Both the position numbers and the translations under genes were made by a program. 60,000 nucleotides of DNA from Membranipora membranacea. Lineage: Eukaryota; Bryozoa; Gymnolaemata; Cheilostomatida; Membraniporidae. Position 1 is the first letter of the stretch; each line of letters starts with the position of its first letter. The stretch spans positions 20,706,948 to 20,766,947 of the forward strand of contig OU612071.1 of assembly GCA_914767715.1 (NCBI GenBank), written 5' to 3'. This document shows positions 13,901 to 25,312 of the stretch, piece by piece. The notes below the pieces were generated by a model that saw only the letters and a program-made list of their open reading frames with translations, had not been told where the DNA came from and ran no database searches.

Positions 13901-16900
13901 TTTCTATCTCGTCATCCACTTCAACAATCAAAGGGAAAGATGACTATGGTGCTTTGAACCAGGTGCTGCCACCATTACACAAGATCTCCCACATCTCAAT
14001 AGTGACCATGAGGAAGCTGTCACAAGACTTCTTCTACACGCCAATGACTGTGCTTCATCCTCGAACACCGTCGTAATCTGGTCACCAGATACAGATGTTG
14101 CTGTAATCGAGATCGGCTTGGCAGAAAAAATATCTGCTAATCTGTTGCTTTAACAAACATATCTGATTATATAAGACGGCTCGCACCTGTTCTCCCCCAA
14201 TTCCATGCATATATGGGGTGCGATACAACCTCAAGCTTCTATGGTAAGGGAAAGAAGGCTGCCTTTACACTAGCTAAAGCCAATGATGACCAAATCACTG
14301 CTCAGCAGCTACTAAGAAAGGATTTTGCTCTCTCCTCACTTCCCCCAGGAATTGAGAAACTGACCTGTGCATCGTATGGTAGCAGCGCTTCAAACATCGA
14401 TGATGCTCGATTTGATGCATTCAAGAATTGCACAACTGGGAAAGCTCTACCTACTAACGCTGATTGTTTACTACTGCACACCAAACAAGCAAACTATCAG
14501 TCCAAAATCTGGCTATCGGCTCTCCAACCGATGATCACAGCTGAATATCCTGATGGCAATGGATGGAAAGAGGAAGGAGGAGATCTAAATCGCCTAAATC
14601 TATAATGAATACCACGAAAAGTCAATACAAGGCAAACCCATACACTGGCATCCGATGCTCATGTTTGAAAGGAGGAATGAAGTGCACAGCCCTCTGTGGT
14701 TGCCGTGACTGCAACAACCGCAGGGTCGCTATGGACAGTTAGGAGGAAAGTGATGACGATGATGAATTATAACTATGCATTGGGAGCAGTGTATGCACGT
14801 TATGTGTTTGAACATTTGTTTTTGAGGCAGTTCGTAGTATAATATTATTTTGCATAGGTCGGCAGTACATATTCTAATAAGGTATAGTATCGACAGCTGC
14901 ATTTGCTAATAATATCGGTACAGGTACTCTCAAGTATATATTTGTAAAGTTATTATATTATTTATAATAGTGTGTGGTCACTTTTCATGTACAGCCTATA
15001 TACTCTGGGTCATTTACTAATCGCATGGGTTTTTAAATTTGTCAGAAATACACCAGTGTATTCCGAAAATGGTTAAATTGATAAAACTAGGAGTTCTCTC
15101 CTCCGACTATGCATATACATGCCATATATTGTAAATATGAGTAGAAATTTAGAAATATATTGGGCCAAACGTCCTCAATAATAAGTCTAACCATGATAAA
15201 TCAAAAAATATAAAGGCCAAGTAGTCAAATGCAAATTCTATCGCTTTAGATATTTGTATATAATATAAGCGGGACAAACGCTGACGCTGCCTCTCTCGGT
15301 GACACTTTTTTTACGGTACATGATGTTGGCTGTAATCAGCATATAAAATTACCCCAGAAAAGATTAAAACAAAGTAAATACTCATTATTTTCTGCAAGAG
15401 GAAAATTTTGACTAACATATAACAAATGGTTTTGGTGCATTTTTTGGCATGATAGTAGCCAATCTCACCTAAAAAAAAATAGTTATGTATAACACCAAAT
15501 TTATGATTAATTTCCCCCTCACATGTCATGAGAAGACAACTCTGCAGCACTAGTTATGCCTAAATGTCCCTGATTGAAATAAGCAAATGATTCACAAACC
15601 AACAAGTAGGTCAATAAATGCCTTAAAAAAATTTGAATACCAGCAAAACTAGTGGAGCTGCCTACCTTTCACTCATATATAACGTAAAAACAATAACTAG
15701 AATCTGGTATTGCTATCAGAAATCAGACTTTCAACTGAATGGCTTGTCGGATAAACAACCTGTGGACTATGCATTTAACAGGGAGGGGCCGACCTCGACA
15801 CTTCACCAAAAGGGTCTATGGTGGTAACAAATTGTAAAGAGTTGTAATTTGTGTGTGCAATCTTTCAGACAAGATTATATTTGTCAGCTCACCTTGGTTT
15901 TGCCTCAGGATGAAGGGATCTAATCTTGTCCTGTACATAATCCACTAATGTCTGAACCTCCTGGAGTGTTTCATATGGCAGCACCATTTTTGATGTCTTC
16001 TGTGTGACTTTGAACAAACTATCGAATAATAATGATTTATTATCAGTTTGCCTCAGTGGTAAGAAAGTCTGCCATTTAGCCAGGGGTACAGGGCTATAGG
16101 GTTTCTAGGAGTTACAAACTTGACAGGGCCATCATGATATGGTATCAGACAGTCAAATAATATATTCATATTGGCTGTGACTTCACCATATTTCAAGATT
16201 GTTTAAGCGAGAGGCAACATGATTATTCAAGGTAGCTGCCTAAGATACAAAGCTGCTGGCTAAAGGCTTTTTGAACAAACTATTCTGTCAATCATTCTTG
16301 TTAGCACAGCCGTATTACACAACCAATGTTGATTATATATTGCCTAAAAGCTTGCACGGTCATTGATAGCGTTGGGCCAATGACTATGACATGACACTCC
16401 CGCTGTTCCCTGTCCACAGCAATTCAAGCGTGAAAACGAGTGTTTGTCATTTTGGATGCTGTGCTCGCTTGCTCTGTTTATATAAGATTACAATGTAGAA
16501 ATGATTTCTTTCTGCAGACATAGCCTTACTTATTTCAGATTTGCCTGAGAATGGTTCATGCAATTCTCTTGATTTTTTTTACATGTGTTACCAGAACATA
16601 TGGGCCACAGTCTAGGCATTTATTCATGTAGTCAGTCAATGGATTTTTCAGATATATTTGATTTAGTGGCTAACATTCCTTTGTGAGATGAGTAAGACAA
16701 GGTACACACAATACTAGATAGCCCTTACATCAAACAAAGTTTCCTATGACCAACAGTCATTCTAAGCTGACCAAAGGAAGGTGTCAGATTTATGAAATTT
16801 GTCATTCACAAGCTGAAAACTAGATAAAAACAGCCCAAAAACAGCCTTCTTTTCTCCCTCCCCCTCCAACATAATCTTTTTGTGAACCATGAAAATAATC

Positions 16901-19900
16901 ATTGTTACAAATCACCTCAATCAAGATATTTACTTGAGAACATTTGCTCCAATTTAAGAGGTAAATGTGGCTATAGAGACGACCCAAAAAGTGTCCAGTT
17001 CATAGCGCCATAAGGACATGTCTCTTCTATACATATGCTAAGCAAAAATTACCCAACCATCTGCATGAATGATGGGGCCTTTATTTTAGATTGAGCTTAG
17101 CGTTATAACATGAAAACTCAGGTCCATACTCTAGTACTTAACTACATCAGTGAAACTCCACCCATAATCTCAGCTATCATATAGTTAACCTACCAGGCGT
17201 TTAGTCGCTGGCAAAATAGTAAGTGGTAAGATCACCACAGTTGCATTTATATCACCTTCCCTTGGTAGTCAAACTAACGTTAGTCATGTTTCCCCTCAAA
17301 CGCTATGATAAGGCCGATGTCACTTAGTTGATCCTACAGTGTACTTTATAGTTTTTTACCAAATCTTGCAATAAGATCCTACGATATCCTCTCGAGTATG
17401 ATCCATACTAACTCGATACTCAAAAATTTGAATTAATTTTCAAAGAAACTGATCTGTGCATTGACATAGACTGCACTTATTCAGTAATAATGATAGTCCA
17501 TGTTTAGATGTGCTGAGTAACTGTGGTGCACAAATGGACAAGATCTGATTCCACAAAACAGAAAGCTTCTCCAAGTCACCCACTGCTAACACATTTCAAT
17601 ACTACTCTCTAGGAGGCCGTCAAATTCATTTGGATTTTTTATCACCCTGAAGACTGAAATAACTAGATAACACATTTATTTACATGGATCTACTTTAAGA
17701 CATGCAAATACTAGTTTTTGATGTAAAGAGAACTGTTTATCTGAGTAAGTCTTGTGTGTCAAAACATCTTAAAGTTTGTAAGGATTGCTAAAAAAAATCC
17801 TCAAAACTCAAAATCACTTGTTAGTAATCATCACATGATTTTGATTTTTACATCATTGAGATGCCTGAAATGTCTAGATCTAAAATATTTTTATTTGAAG
17901 TTTCAGTGAAATTTGGAAATACATAATTTTCTTGAAAAACAAACAGGCTACCTGTGTAAATTTTGAATTTCCTATTGAAATTCTATTGAAAGCCACTAAT
18001 CATAAAGCTCATAATTGAAGCGTAACACTCGTTTTCATGCGGCCGCTTGCCTATTCAACTGAAGACCGCAGTCTGATAGGAGTGTCATATCTTAGTATTT
18101 ATAATCTTTGGTTGGGCCCTTTGATCATAATTGAGGGTTAACCTCAAGACTACCACTAAAAGTCTTACACTTACCACCACTTCAGGGTAAGCAAAGTGCC
18201 CATAACCTCTACAGATCTCCACATTTAGGTAACTGTTACAGTTGATGGCTGCTACTCCGAGATAATCACTCCACACTACAAACATGAAACCAATATTATA
18301 TCACAGTTGTATAGTGCAAATTTCACAATTTTGAACTGTGAAAAAATCCTCTAGTAATGATTGCTCTTGGTTCGGGAGCCCTGCAGTTTGTTTTCTTGTG
18401 AAATAAAGATATACAAATTAAGTATCAACTTAAAGATGCATTGGTTCACCTTACTCAATACAATTCATTCACCTCTTTACATGAACGCAATTTGTAATCT
18501 TATATATGATTTAAATTACATTCAGATTTGAATTATAACTCGAAAGAACATATCATGGGATCGGGTCCTGGAGGTTTTGGCTAGTCTGGGATCATATGAC
18601 AACAATTTTAAGATTCATGTTGCATGTTATTTCATGTTCTGTAATGGCGCACATTCAAGCTCAATTTCTTAATCTCTCTAACATGGGATTGATAATATAC
18701 AGTTAGTTTGGCCTGTCCTTGTATAGACTGTTTATCTACAATCGTGAATCAATCATTCTTGATGTCAATATTTTAACTAGTGACATTTTAAGTACCCTAC
18801 CAGTACATTGTACCAGGAAATAGTATTGACAAGTGCTACGTTTACAGATTAATCTGCCAAAATTCCATAATAAATATTGATGTATTGCCGAGAATCCACA
18901 ATGCTATAACATAAAATGTACTGTATAATCTAGGTGTTTGCTTCAATAATGACCAAAATTTGGCCTGTGAGAGGCTTTCCAGCATGCTCGACTAGACTGA
19001 TGTGAGAAAAAAATACGAACAAATATTTTATGATATAATGCAGTACTTTGATAGCCTACCTTTTAGACTTTCTGCTGCATTCTGGTAATTTGGAGCAAAG
19101 GTGATACAATGTCCACACCACGTGAAATAGAATTGTACAAGCCATGATTTATCTGAGTTTATTATCTGGAGATCAGTTACGTTCCCTTTGAGGTTTATCA
19201 CAGCACCATTGTCTGAAGTTAAAGTAAATAGTGAGACACACTGCAGTCAGCTCGTTAAACGAGTGTATTATATAGAAAGGAAAGTGTTACAAGGTTTTCA
19301 TAGATTGATTGTATTTATATTTCTTGCTGTTCATACTGTCCGAATTGAGCTGCAAAAAATATATAACTAGAGATAAACTAGCTATTAGAACATAGCAACA
19401 AAAGGCTTACAAAAATTTAAGTCATAGTCGTGCTTGTGCCAATATCTGATATGCAGTACATGTGATGTAAACAATGATTGAATAGAATATGGGCAAATAT
19501 TTGTCTCATACATAGTCGGGTGCTCGGCAGCCTGTGGTCAGAGGGTGACTTGATACTGAACACATAGTTTGTGCTGGCCTCAGCCCCCCAAACACTTCCC
19601 CCGCCTGTCTGACGGCCCCTGGGGAATTGTACATATTGGCAATGGGGCTTTTCATACCTGACAAATCTCCCTATTTGTTAGGGAGGCTCCCAGTTTTGAG
19701 GGTTTTTGTTCCATCCCCTCCCTATCTCCTTTTTTTCCCCTTTTTTCGATTCTGACACAAAAAAAATTGTTGAGCTTCTTTTTGCAAGGGAAACTTTGTG
19801 TTCCCACCTTCACAGTACATATACCTATGTAATTGGTTACTACCGTTGCTGTTTGCATGCAGATATGCATTATACTAACCTAGCCTAGCACTATTATGAG

Positions 19901-20124
19901 GGCTGACTCTCTTAGTTTAGATAAAGCGCAACAATATCAATTGAAAAATCAGGTAAAATGATGCTATTCATAATATGAATGCTCAAGTTTTGTCTTTAAA
20001 AATATGACAAAAGGGGGCCAATTGACCCTCCAATTTCCAATTCTAGCTTGTCAGCCTTCCGGGTGTGCTTAGATTCACTTACAAACTGAGTCCAAATTGG
20101 CGTTGCTATTGCGGCTACGCTCAT
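7963..20124 (-). CDS. QSOX: quiescin sulfhydryl oxidase (QSOX), spliced, apparently lacking the second thioredoxin domain
   Basis: QSOX enzymes form disulfides in secreted proteins and pass electrons through a thioredoxin CXXC and an FAD-bound ERV domain to O2. Exons in gene order: 20083-20124 (possible start MSVAAIAT), 19060-19240 (Trx1 with active site WCGHC), 18175-18275 (VAAINC), 15893-15999 (EVQTL), 11921-12004, 11653-11785 (helix-rich region), 11020-11124, 10693-10816 ([16 protein letters not shown]), 10143-10354 (FAD-site [13 protein letters not shown]), 9424-9543 (FPKLQFP, distal CSEC), 8972-9007 and 7963-8144 (C-terminal membrane segment, then stop). Phases agree except at the 9424-9543 end, where a donor at 9444 would fit better. 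Trx1 joins the helix-rich region directly, so Trx2 of animal QSOX is missing unless its exons were overlooked in 12005-15892. The first exon is the least certain. Bases 14760-15890 and 18280-19060 are intron without other features. Confidence 0.9.
8277..8475 (+). mobile_element. 3' fragment of a non-LTR retrotransposon ORF2
   Basis: A short frame (8293-8475) reads [19 protein letters not shown] and then [15 protein letters not shown] before a TAG. RGRPKKRW-D-hyphobic-DDM followed by a WR/RWHSL segment is the C-terminal end typical of RTE/CR1-like ORF2 proteins. Only this tail is present. It is preceded by a short GATGA microsatellite (8277-8297) and sits in the last intron of the QSOX gene, on the opposite strand. 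Confidence 0.65.
9300..9385 (-). repeat. tRNA-like sequence (SINE head or tRNA relic)
   Basis: On the minus strand GTAGCTGAGTTGGTTAGAG (9361-9379) matches a tRNA D-arm/A box. A 10-bp hairpin GACCTGTAAC/GTTACAGGTC takes the anticodon-arm position, and GAGGTTGAGAA (9316-9326) is a degraded B box. The flanks do not pair as an acceptor stem, so this is not a working tRNA gene. It lies in a QSOX intron. Confidence 0.45.
12347..12421 (+). repeat. tRNA-like sequence (probable SINE fragment)
   Basis: GTTGGCTGAGCTATTAGCG (from about 12353) resembles an A box, and GAGTTCGAATCATC (from about 12400) resembles a B box at tRNA-like spacing. No acceptor stem forms. It lies in a QSOX intron, on the opposite strand. 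Confidence 0.4.
13146..14752 (+). pseudogene. broken TE-associated PIN-like/CXC-domain protein gene
   Basis: This matches a protein type common in multiple copies in invertebrate genomes and probably spread by transposons. Pieces in order: 13146-13408 (N-terminal part, ending at donor-like GTGAGTG), 13683-13950 with [20 protein letters not shown], 13985-14125 with [13 protein letters not shown] and [13 protein letters not shown] (acidic residues of a PIN-like nuclease fold), 14213-14605 with [17 protein letters not shown], and 14640-14740 with [10 protein letters not shown] then CGCRDCNN, a CXC cysteine cluster. The pieces lie in different frames with stops between them (for example near 14148, and the TAA at 14603-14605), so it cannot make a full protein. 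It sits in a QSOX intron on the opposite strand. The family assignment is from remembered motifs; the function is not known. Confidence 0.65.
16379..18110. mobile_element. non-autonomous hAT-like DNA transposon, 1.7 kb
   Basis: The element lies between perfect 8-bp direct repeats GTTGGGCC at 16371-16378 and 18111-18118, the size of a hAT target duplication. Its termini are loosely inverted: the left end has ATGACATGACACTCC and the right end, reversed, has ACTAAGATATGACACTCC. An inner inverted pair, GCGTGAAAACGAGTG near 16429 and CACTCGTTTTCATGC near 18027, lies just inside. No transposase is seen. A shorter relative in opposite orientation is at 49810-50598. It lies in the intron after QSOX exon 18175-18275. 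Confidence 0.65.
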
Positions 20125-20317
20125 ATCTTTGGCCGTTCTTCGGGCTGTGGTGAGTGACAAAGCCTTGTGGTGTCAACCAAGATTTAGTTACTTCTCTAGC
20201 ATCATCATTCACTTACGCCAAACTAAAGATATTCTCGGATCAAACTGAAAACTTTATAAACCGCCAAAAATGTGGGTAGAGAAGACGATGTACAAGTGTG
20301 TGTATTTGTAAAGTGAA

Positions 20318-20661
20318 TATTACATACCTGGACACAGACTGTCCGGTGACTGTGCTGAAGTATTACATACCTGGATACAGACTGTCTGGTGGCTGTGCTG
20401 AAGTATTACATACCTGGATACAGGCTGTCTGGTGACAGTGATGAGGTATTACATACTTGGATACAGACTGTCCGGTGGCTGTGCTGAAGTATTACATACC
20501 TGGATACAGACTGTCCGGTGACTGTACTGAAGTATTACATACCTGGATACAGACTGTCCGGTGGCTCTGCTGAAGTATTACATACCTGGATACAGTCTGT
20601 CTGGTGGCTGTACTGAAGTATTACATACCTGGATACAGGCTGTCTGGTGACCGTGCTGAAG
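20318..20661. repeat. minisatellite, 8 x 43 bp
   Basis: Eight head-to-tail units of exactly 43 bp begin TATTACATACCTGGATACAG and end GTGCTGAAG. Unit-to-unit differences are a few substitutions, with unit 3 the most divergent and no indels. The unit length is not a multiple of three and there are no spacers. The array ends about 190 bp upstream of the proposed QSOX start codon. Bases 20662-22780 hold no other feature I can support. Confidence 0.95.
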
Positions 20662-22779
20662 TAAACTGGCTGCTAGTCATTGCAGCCACTAAGAGCTTGA
20701 CAACTAACACCTTGCAGAAAAACATTCTGTTGATCTCGAACCTGGAGCCTTATGAAGTAAGTAGGAATGATTTTTACTATAATCCTGTTTTATCTATTCC
20801 TAACTGGTCTAAGAGTTGAAGCCATTCAAGCCTGACAGTAAATTACAACAATGTTTCCCTGCAGAACAACAGCTGTAAAGTGACAGCCAGCCTCACAATA
20901 TTTTCACGTTTGGCTGAACATGATTAATTCCATCATGCCAATTAAATGTGTTATTTTTGATACTCTGCTAACATCATCACACAAACATTAACTTGGCAGT
21001 GATCACATTTTTGTGTGTGGTTATTAGCATGCTAAAATACAACCATGCGTTCATGGGGTTTGATCTGAGTGTCCTTTATATCTATACAGGCTCGATGAAT
21101 GTCTTGTATGTACAGTAAACACAACAGAAAGTTGTGAGATGTGTGATGTTCGTATTATTTAGCTAGCCTGCTCCTCACTACTCAAAATCGTGTACTCACA
21201 TCCCACAAGCTGATACAAATACTAACCCTTAAACACATCGTGATTGTTGGGTTATTGGGCCTTACATGGTCAATTGCTAGCACACCAGGTCTTGTAATAT
21301 AACAATCCAGCATGAAAGCTCTCTTGTGGTGAAGCAGGCCAAACGAAAGTGTCATATCACCAAGTTGCTGGCGCTTATTAGCTGTCCTGCTTTGCACTAG
21401 CTTGTTCCACTATTTCAACCCTATAATACAGCATATGTATTACATTTATTGGACCTTCCGTGGCCAACTGCTGGGACCTTTGGTAGGTTCAACCTTTCAA
21501 GCTGGCTTTCAGGCTCATGCAAAATGTTGTTTGAAATGTTTAGTTAGTGCGTCAATCTCATACCATTATGTGCAAATCAACTACCCATTAGGTGAAAATT
21601 CTGAGATTAAAGCCTCTAATATTTATCTAGGAGCTAAACAGAGTTCAATCAGCACAAATTTGTCTTAGTGGCAGCAGCAGTTTAAAATGCTGTTATACAT
21701 TTGGTTTAATTTCAAAGGTTTCCCATAAACCTCAGAGGAATATCACTGAAAAAGTTAATCTTGATCCTCGGATATCAGTAACCTTTGCGATAGAGTTAAA
21801 CTTTATAAATTAAATCCAGCATTGACAGACAGCAAATTTTATAATTATAATATTACTATATTATATAATATACCCTATTTCATAAAGTACCTTACTGCTC
21901 TTGAGTAATGTAATGCAATATTTTACGAGCATCATTTATTGGGATCAAAAAATTAACAAATTGACAATTCAAGAGGTGTCTTCTACTCTGTGTAAGAGGA
22001 GCTAACTCCTAATTGAGCCAATTGTTACTCTACAGTGAAATGTATAGTCTAAGAAATATTTCATAATATAATGATAAAGTGCTAAAAAAGCAATTCAAGC
22101 TAAAGTTGATTATGCCTTAAGCATGGAATCATAAATTTCTCACAAAAATAGAGCTGTAAATTCCCAGCCTGGAAATCTAAATAATGAACTAACAGAAGCA
22201 ACTAGCGAAAGTTATAACATATGACATTTTCATGAATTTTTTTGTAGGAGCAGTTTTTTGATTGTTGTCCAACTTTAAATTTTGTGTTGTTTTATGTATT
22301 ATAATGTAATAAGGAAATTCATCGTGTGGGCGACATCATAATGGCACACATTTTACACACCATAAGGAGATGAGTCTAAAGATATTTCAACATAATGTGT
22401 GAGATCTAGCGATGTTGTCCCGGAAAAACAGAAAAAGTTCATCAATTTCATTACAGAATAATTGTGTGCACATAGAGGCCTACAGCCCTCTGACAATAAC
22501 ATATACAGAAGAACACTGACCTTAGCAGTTCTTTCCATTATCACCATCAATTTCTGCATCATCGCTGTCATCAACTTGCTGTATGTATTTATAATAGAAA
22601 CACATTTGAATTGTTTGTCTGTATTGATTTCTATCATCTTCACTAGCTCTAGCCTTTTATTGACACTTGAACTTGTATTTATCAAAAACACTCAAGCTAG
22701 AACTTATGTTTGAAACAAGTTAAAAGTAGCTAAAACAAGCTCTAAATATTTACTATGTATTTATTACAGAATAGTAATT

Positions 22780-23115
22780 GATTACATTATATTAACTATA
22801 TTAATATTAACTATTAATATTAATATTCATAAATAATAATTTATTAATATTAATATTCATATTAATAATTAATAATTAACATTAATTTTTTATTTGTTAA
22901 TATTAATATTAATAATTAAATTATGAATTAAATTCATTTATAAGTTTATTAATATTAATAATTACAATAATATCAATATTAATAAATTAATTTAATTAAT
23001 AATTTGGTTATTGATATAAATATCAATTAATTAATATTGATTTTATTAATATTAATATTAATAATTAATTTATTATTTAAATTATTTATTAGTTTATTAA
23101 TATTAATATCAATTA
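22780..23115. repeat. AT-only low-complexity tract (ATTAAT/AATATT)
   Basis: About 335 bp composed almost wholly of TTAATATTAATATT-like words with very few G or C. It directly borders the truncated 5' end of the reverse transcriptase fragment. Confidence 0.9.
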
Positions 23116-24175
23116 TGATGGACTTGGACCATAAAATTCTTCTGAGAAAATTGACAATTTACGGTCTAACGGGCAAACTGCACTCTCTCATAAAATCTTT
23201 CCTAACAGATAGGATACAATTTGTAGCAATACAACAAGGTGAAAGAAGCTCAAAAATTCTTCCAATAGACATTGGTGTCACCCAAGGCTTAATTCTGGCA
23301 CCAAGTTTATTCCTCATATATGTCAATGATCTTTTATCCTACACATTACATTCCAAGGCATTTGTCTACGCTGATGATACAGTTTTCGTGTCAAAATCTG
23401 ACAACTTTGCTGCTACACTTAATAATTTATGTGATACTGATCTTCACTTGATAGAAAGTTGGTGTAGGAATAATAGGATGATATTAAACATAAAAAAATC
23501 GCACTATACATCCGTCTCAAAGAGCCACATCTCTTGATTTCGATCTAAAAATTAACAATAAAAAACTTAACCGAAATATCAGTAACAAACTCCTTGGTTT
23601 TACTTTGAATGACTCATTGACACGGGATGATCATGTAGACCAGATTTGCACCAAAATAAACAAAAGTTTGTCATTATTCCAGAAATGCAGGGCATTCATA
23701 GATAGTAAATCATCTCGATCTTTTATTACCAGGATGTCTTTTGTCATATGATATATTATGGCATCCGCCCTCTTTTGGAGCAAGTATATACTTTCAAGAA
23801 TATATTGTGGTGATAGGTTGCCATATATGCGCCTAATAGCAATAATGTCAACCACATACCCTTCCATCAAATACATACAAGAGATTTACATACATCTCTT
23901 GGTCTGATTCCTTTTCCTCTCCTTGCTGGTCATTTCATCAGTATTATTGGTTTACAAATTTTGCATTTGATATCATCATACTTCCTTTTGGAAGGATTTA
24001 TTCCAGCTAGCTCTAAAGCCTTTTTTAGAGACAAACATCTATTACATTATCACAGCGATCAATTAAGACCAAAAATCACTAGAACTTTTAACACTTTACC
24101 AATTCACACACGCTCAGCAACCAAACTTACTCATTTTAAAAAACAACTATCAAAGCACTTTAAAACCTATTAATT
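23115..24175 (+). mobile_element. truncated non-LTR retrotransposon (Jockey/CR1-like reverse transcriptase)
   Basis: The frame 23115-23537 carries reverse transcriptase motifs: MMDLDHKILLRKL (block 2), GVTQGLILAPSLFLIYVND (blocks 3-4, where VPQGS is usual) and FVYADDTVF, the catalytic YADD. The thumb region continues in another frame (KLLGFTLNDSL, 23585-23620), and the C-terminal tail RTFNTLPIHTRSATKLTHF appears at 24100-24160. Several stops and frameshifts separate the blocks and the 5' half (endonuclease) is absent, so it is dead. The tail is followed downstream by a (TATG)n run at 24453-24484. Confidence 0.85.
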
Positions 24176-24452
24176 ATTATTACATGCTTTGCTGTTTCAC
24201 TCCGCTTAAGTGTTTTTTTGTTCTGCACTGTATGTAAGACATTCCTGAAGATGATTGTAGATTGACATTAAAAGTATATATAACTATAAATATAAGCTAG
24301 TTGAAACACCCCTAATCACCTGCAAATAACAGTCCATTGCTAAACATCATAAACAATAACTACAAACCTGGATCTTTGGATCAACGTTCCAAATTATCAT
24401 TATGATTCTCAGAATTGTGTGAAAATAGAAATAGCGAAAGATTGACCTATTT

Positions 24453-24484
24453 TATGTATGTATGTATGTAAGTATGTATGTATG
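24453..24484. repeat. (TATG)n microsatellite
   Basis: Eight tetranucleotide units, one of them altered to TAAG. It lies about 280 bp downstream of the retroelement tail. Confidence 0.9.
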
Positions 24485-24570
24485 TTTTGTATTCGTCTCA
24501 ATCTCTGAGAAATAAAATGATCATGCATTCACATGCTTCTATGTCAGAAGCTGATGAATAATTATTTCAA

Positions 24571-25310
24571 AAGAAACTATATAGTACGTGGCAGCCCCTG
24601 CCTATCTTGTCACTTCCATTTGCACTTTTGGATGGATATGGTGTGTCAGTTGTTTCTGGAACAGTTTTTTACGCTGGTCGCAATGGTAACAATGTACCAT
24701 ACACTTAGTTGCACAATGGGCTGCTAATTGCCAAAAACGCTGCCGGTAAAAGGGAAAGTGATAAAAAAATAATGATATGTTTTCAAAACATCCAAAATCT
24801 GAAAGAACGTGTCATAATTAGTGGATTTACAGCTTTACATGGGTCTGCTATCGTAAAAAGCTTAGATGCGGCCAACAACGGTTGCAATACCCCTTTTATC
24901 ACCTGTGTATAACTGTCATTAAAGCGAAACTACTTTTTCAATTATGCTGCTGCCTAAAAGACAGGCTTCGAATGTTCATATTGATCTGATTTTCTATGGT
25001 GACTGTGTATTGACCCTCCCATCGCGTGACACCAGATTTAAATGCTCTGAGTGTGTCATTTTTCAAATAGTGTGTATTCTTAGGTTTCCTTTATAGTATC
25101 ATGCAAATTGTCCTTTTAAAGCTATATAGCGTGAAAAGCAAAAGTTAACTCCTTCAAGCAACCTCAGGAAATAGTGTGGTGCTGAAAAAAAATTTTGGTC
25201 ATTGATGGAGTCAATACAAAACCACCATAAAGAAATATGATCGATAGGAACACTCGAAGTCAGTTTTCGAGGCCTCAGCAAAATTGAAAAAGTGGTGTCG
25301 TTTCAATGAT
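24571..25310 (+). repeat. foldback repeat, family X, copy 1
   Basis: Bases 24571-25135 match, in inverted orientation, 30950-31485 (both contain GGCAGCCCCTGCCTATCTTG and CTTAGGTTTCCTTTATAGTA). Within this copy the segment 24911-25018 is itself inverted at about 25205-25310 (shared ACTTTTTCAATT and TTCGA-TGTTC-TAT-GATC), so the element folds back on itself. No intact coding frame is convincing. Confidence 0.75.
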
Positions 25311-25312
25311 AG

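Noticed and set aside
16379-18110. The 16.4-18.1 kb element as a QSOX exon cluster holding the missing Trx2 domain
   Set aside because: It has an 8-bp target duplication, a homologue at 49.8 kb and no long coding frame, so it is intronic transposon DNA.
20318-20661. CRISPR-like array
   Set aside because: The 43-bp units are contiguous with no spacers, and the context is an animal gene; it is a minisatellite.
22353-22713. Overlapping frames on both strands, one with a hydrophobic segment
   Set aside because: AT-rich sequence, no splice context and no family resemblance; probably chance frames.
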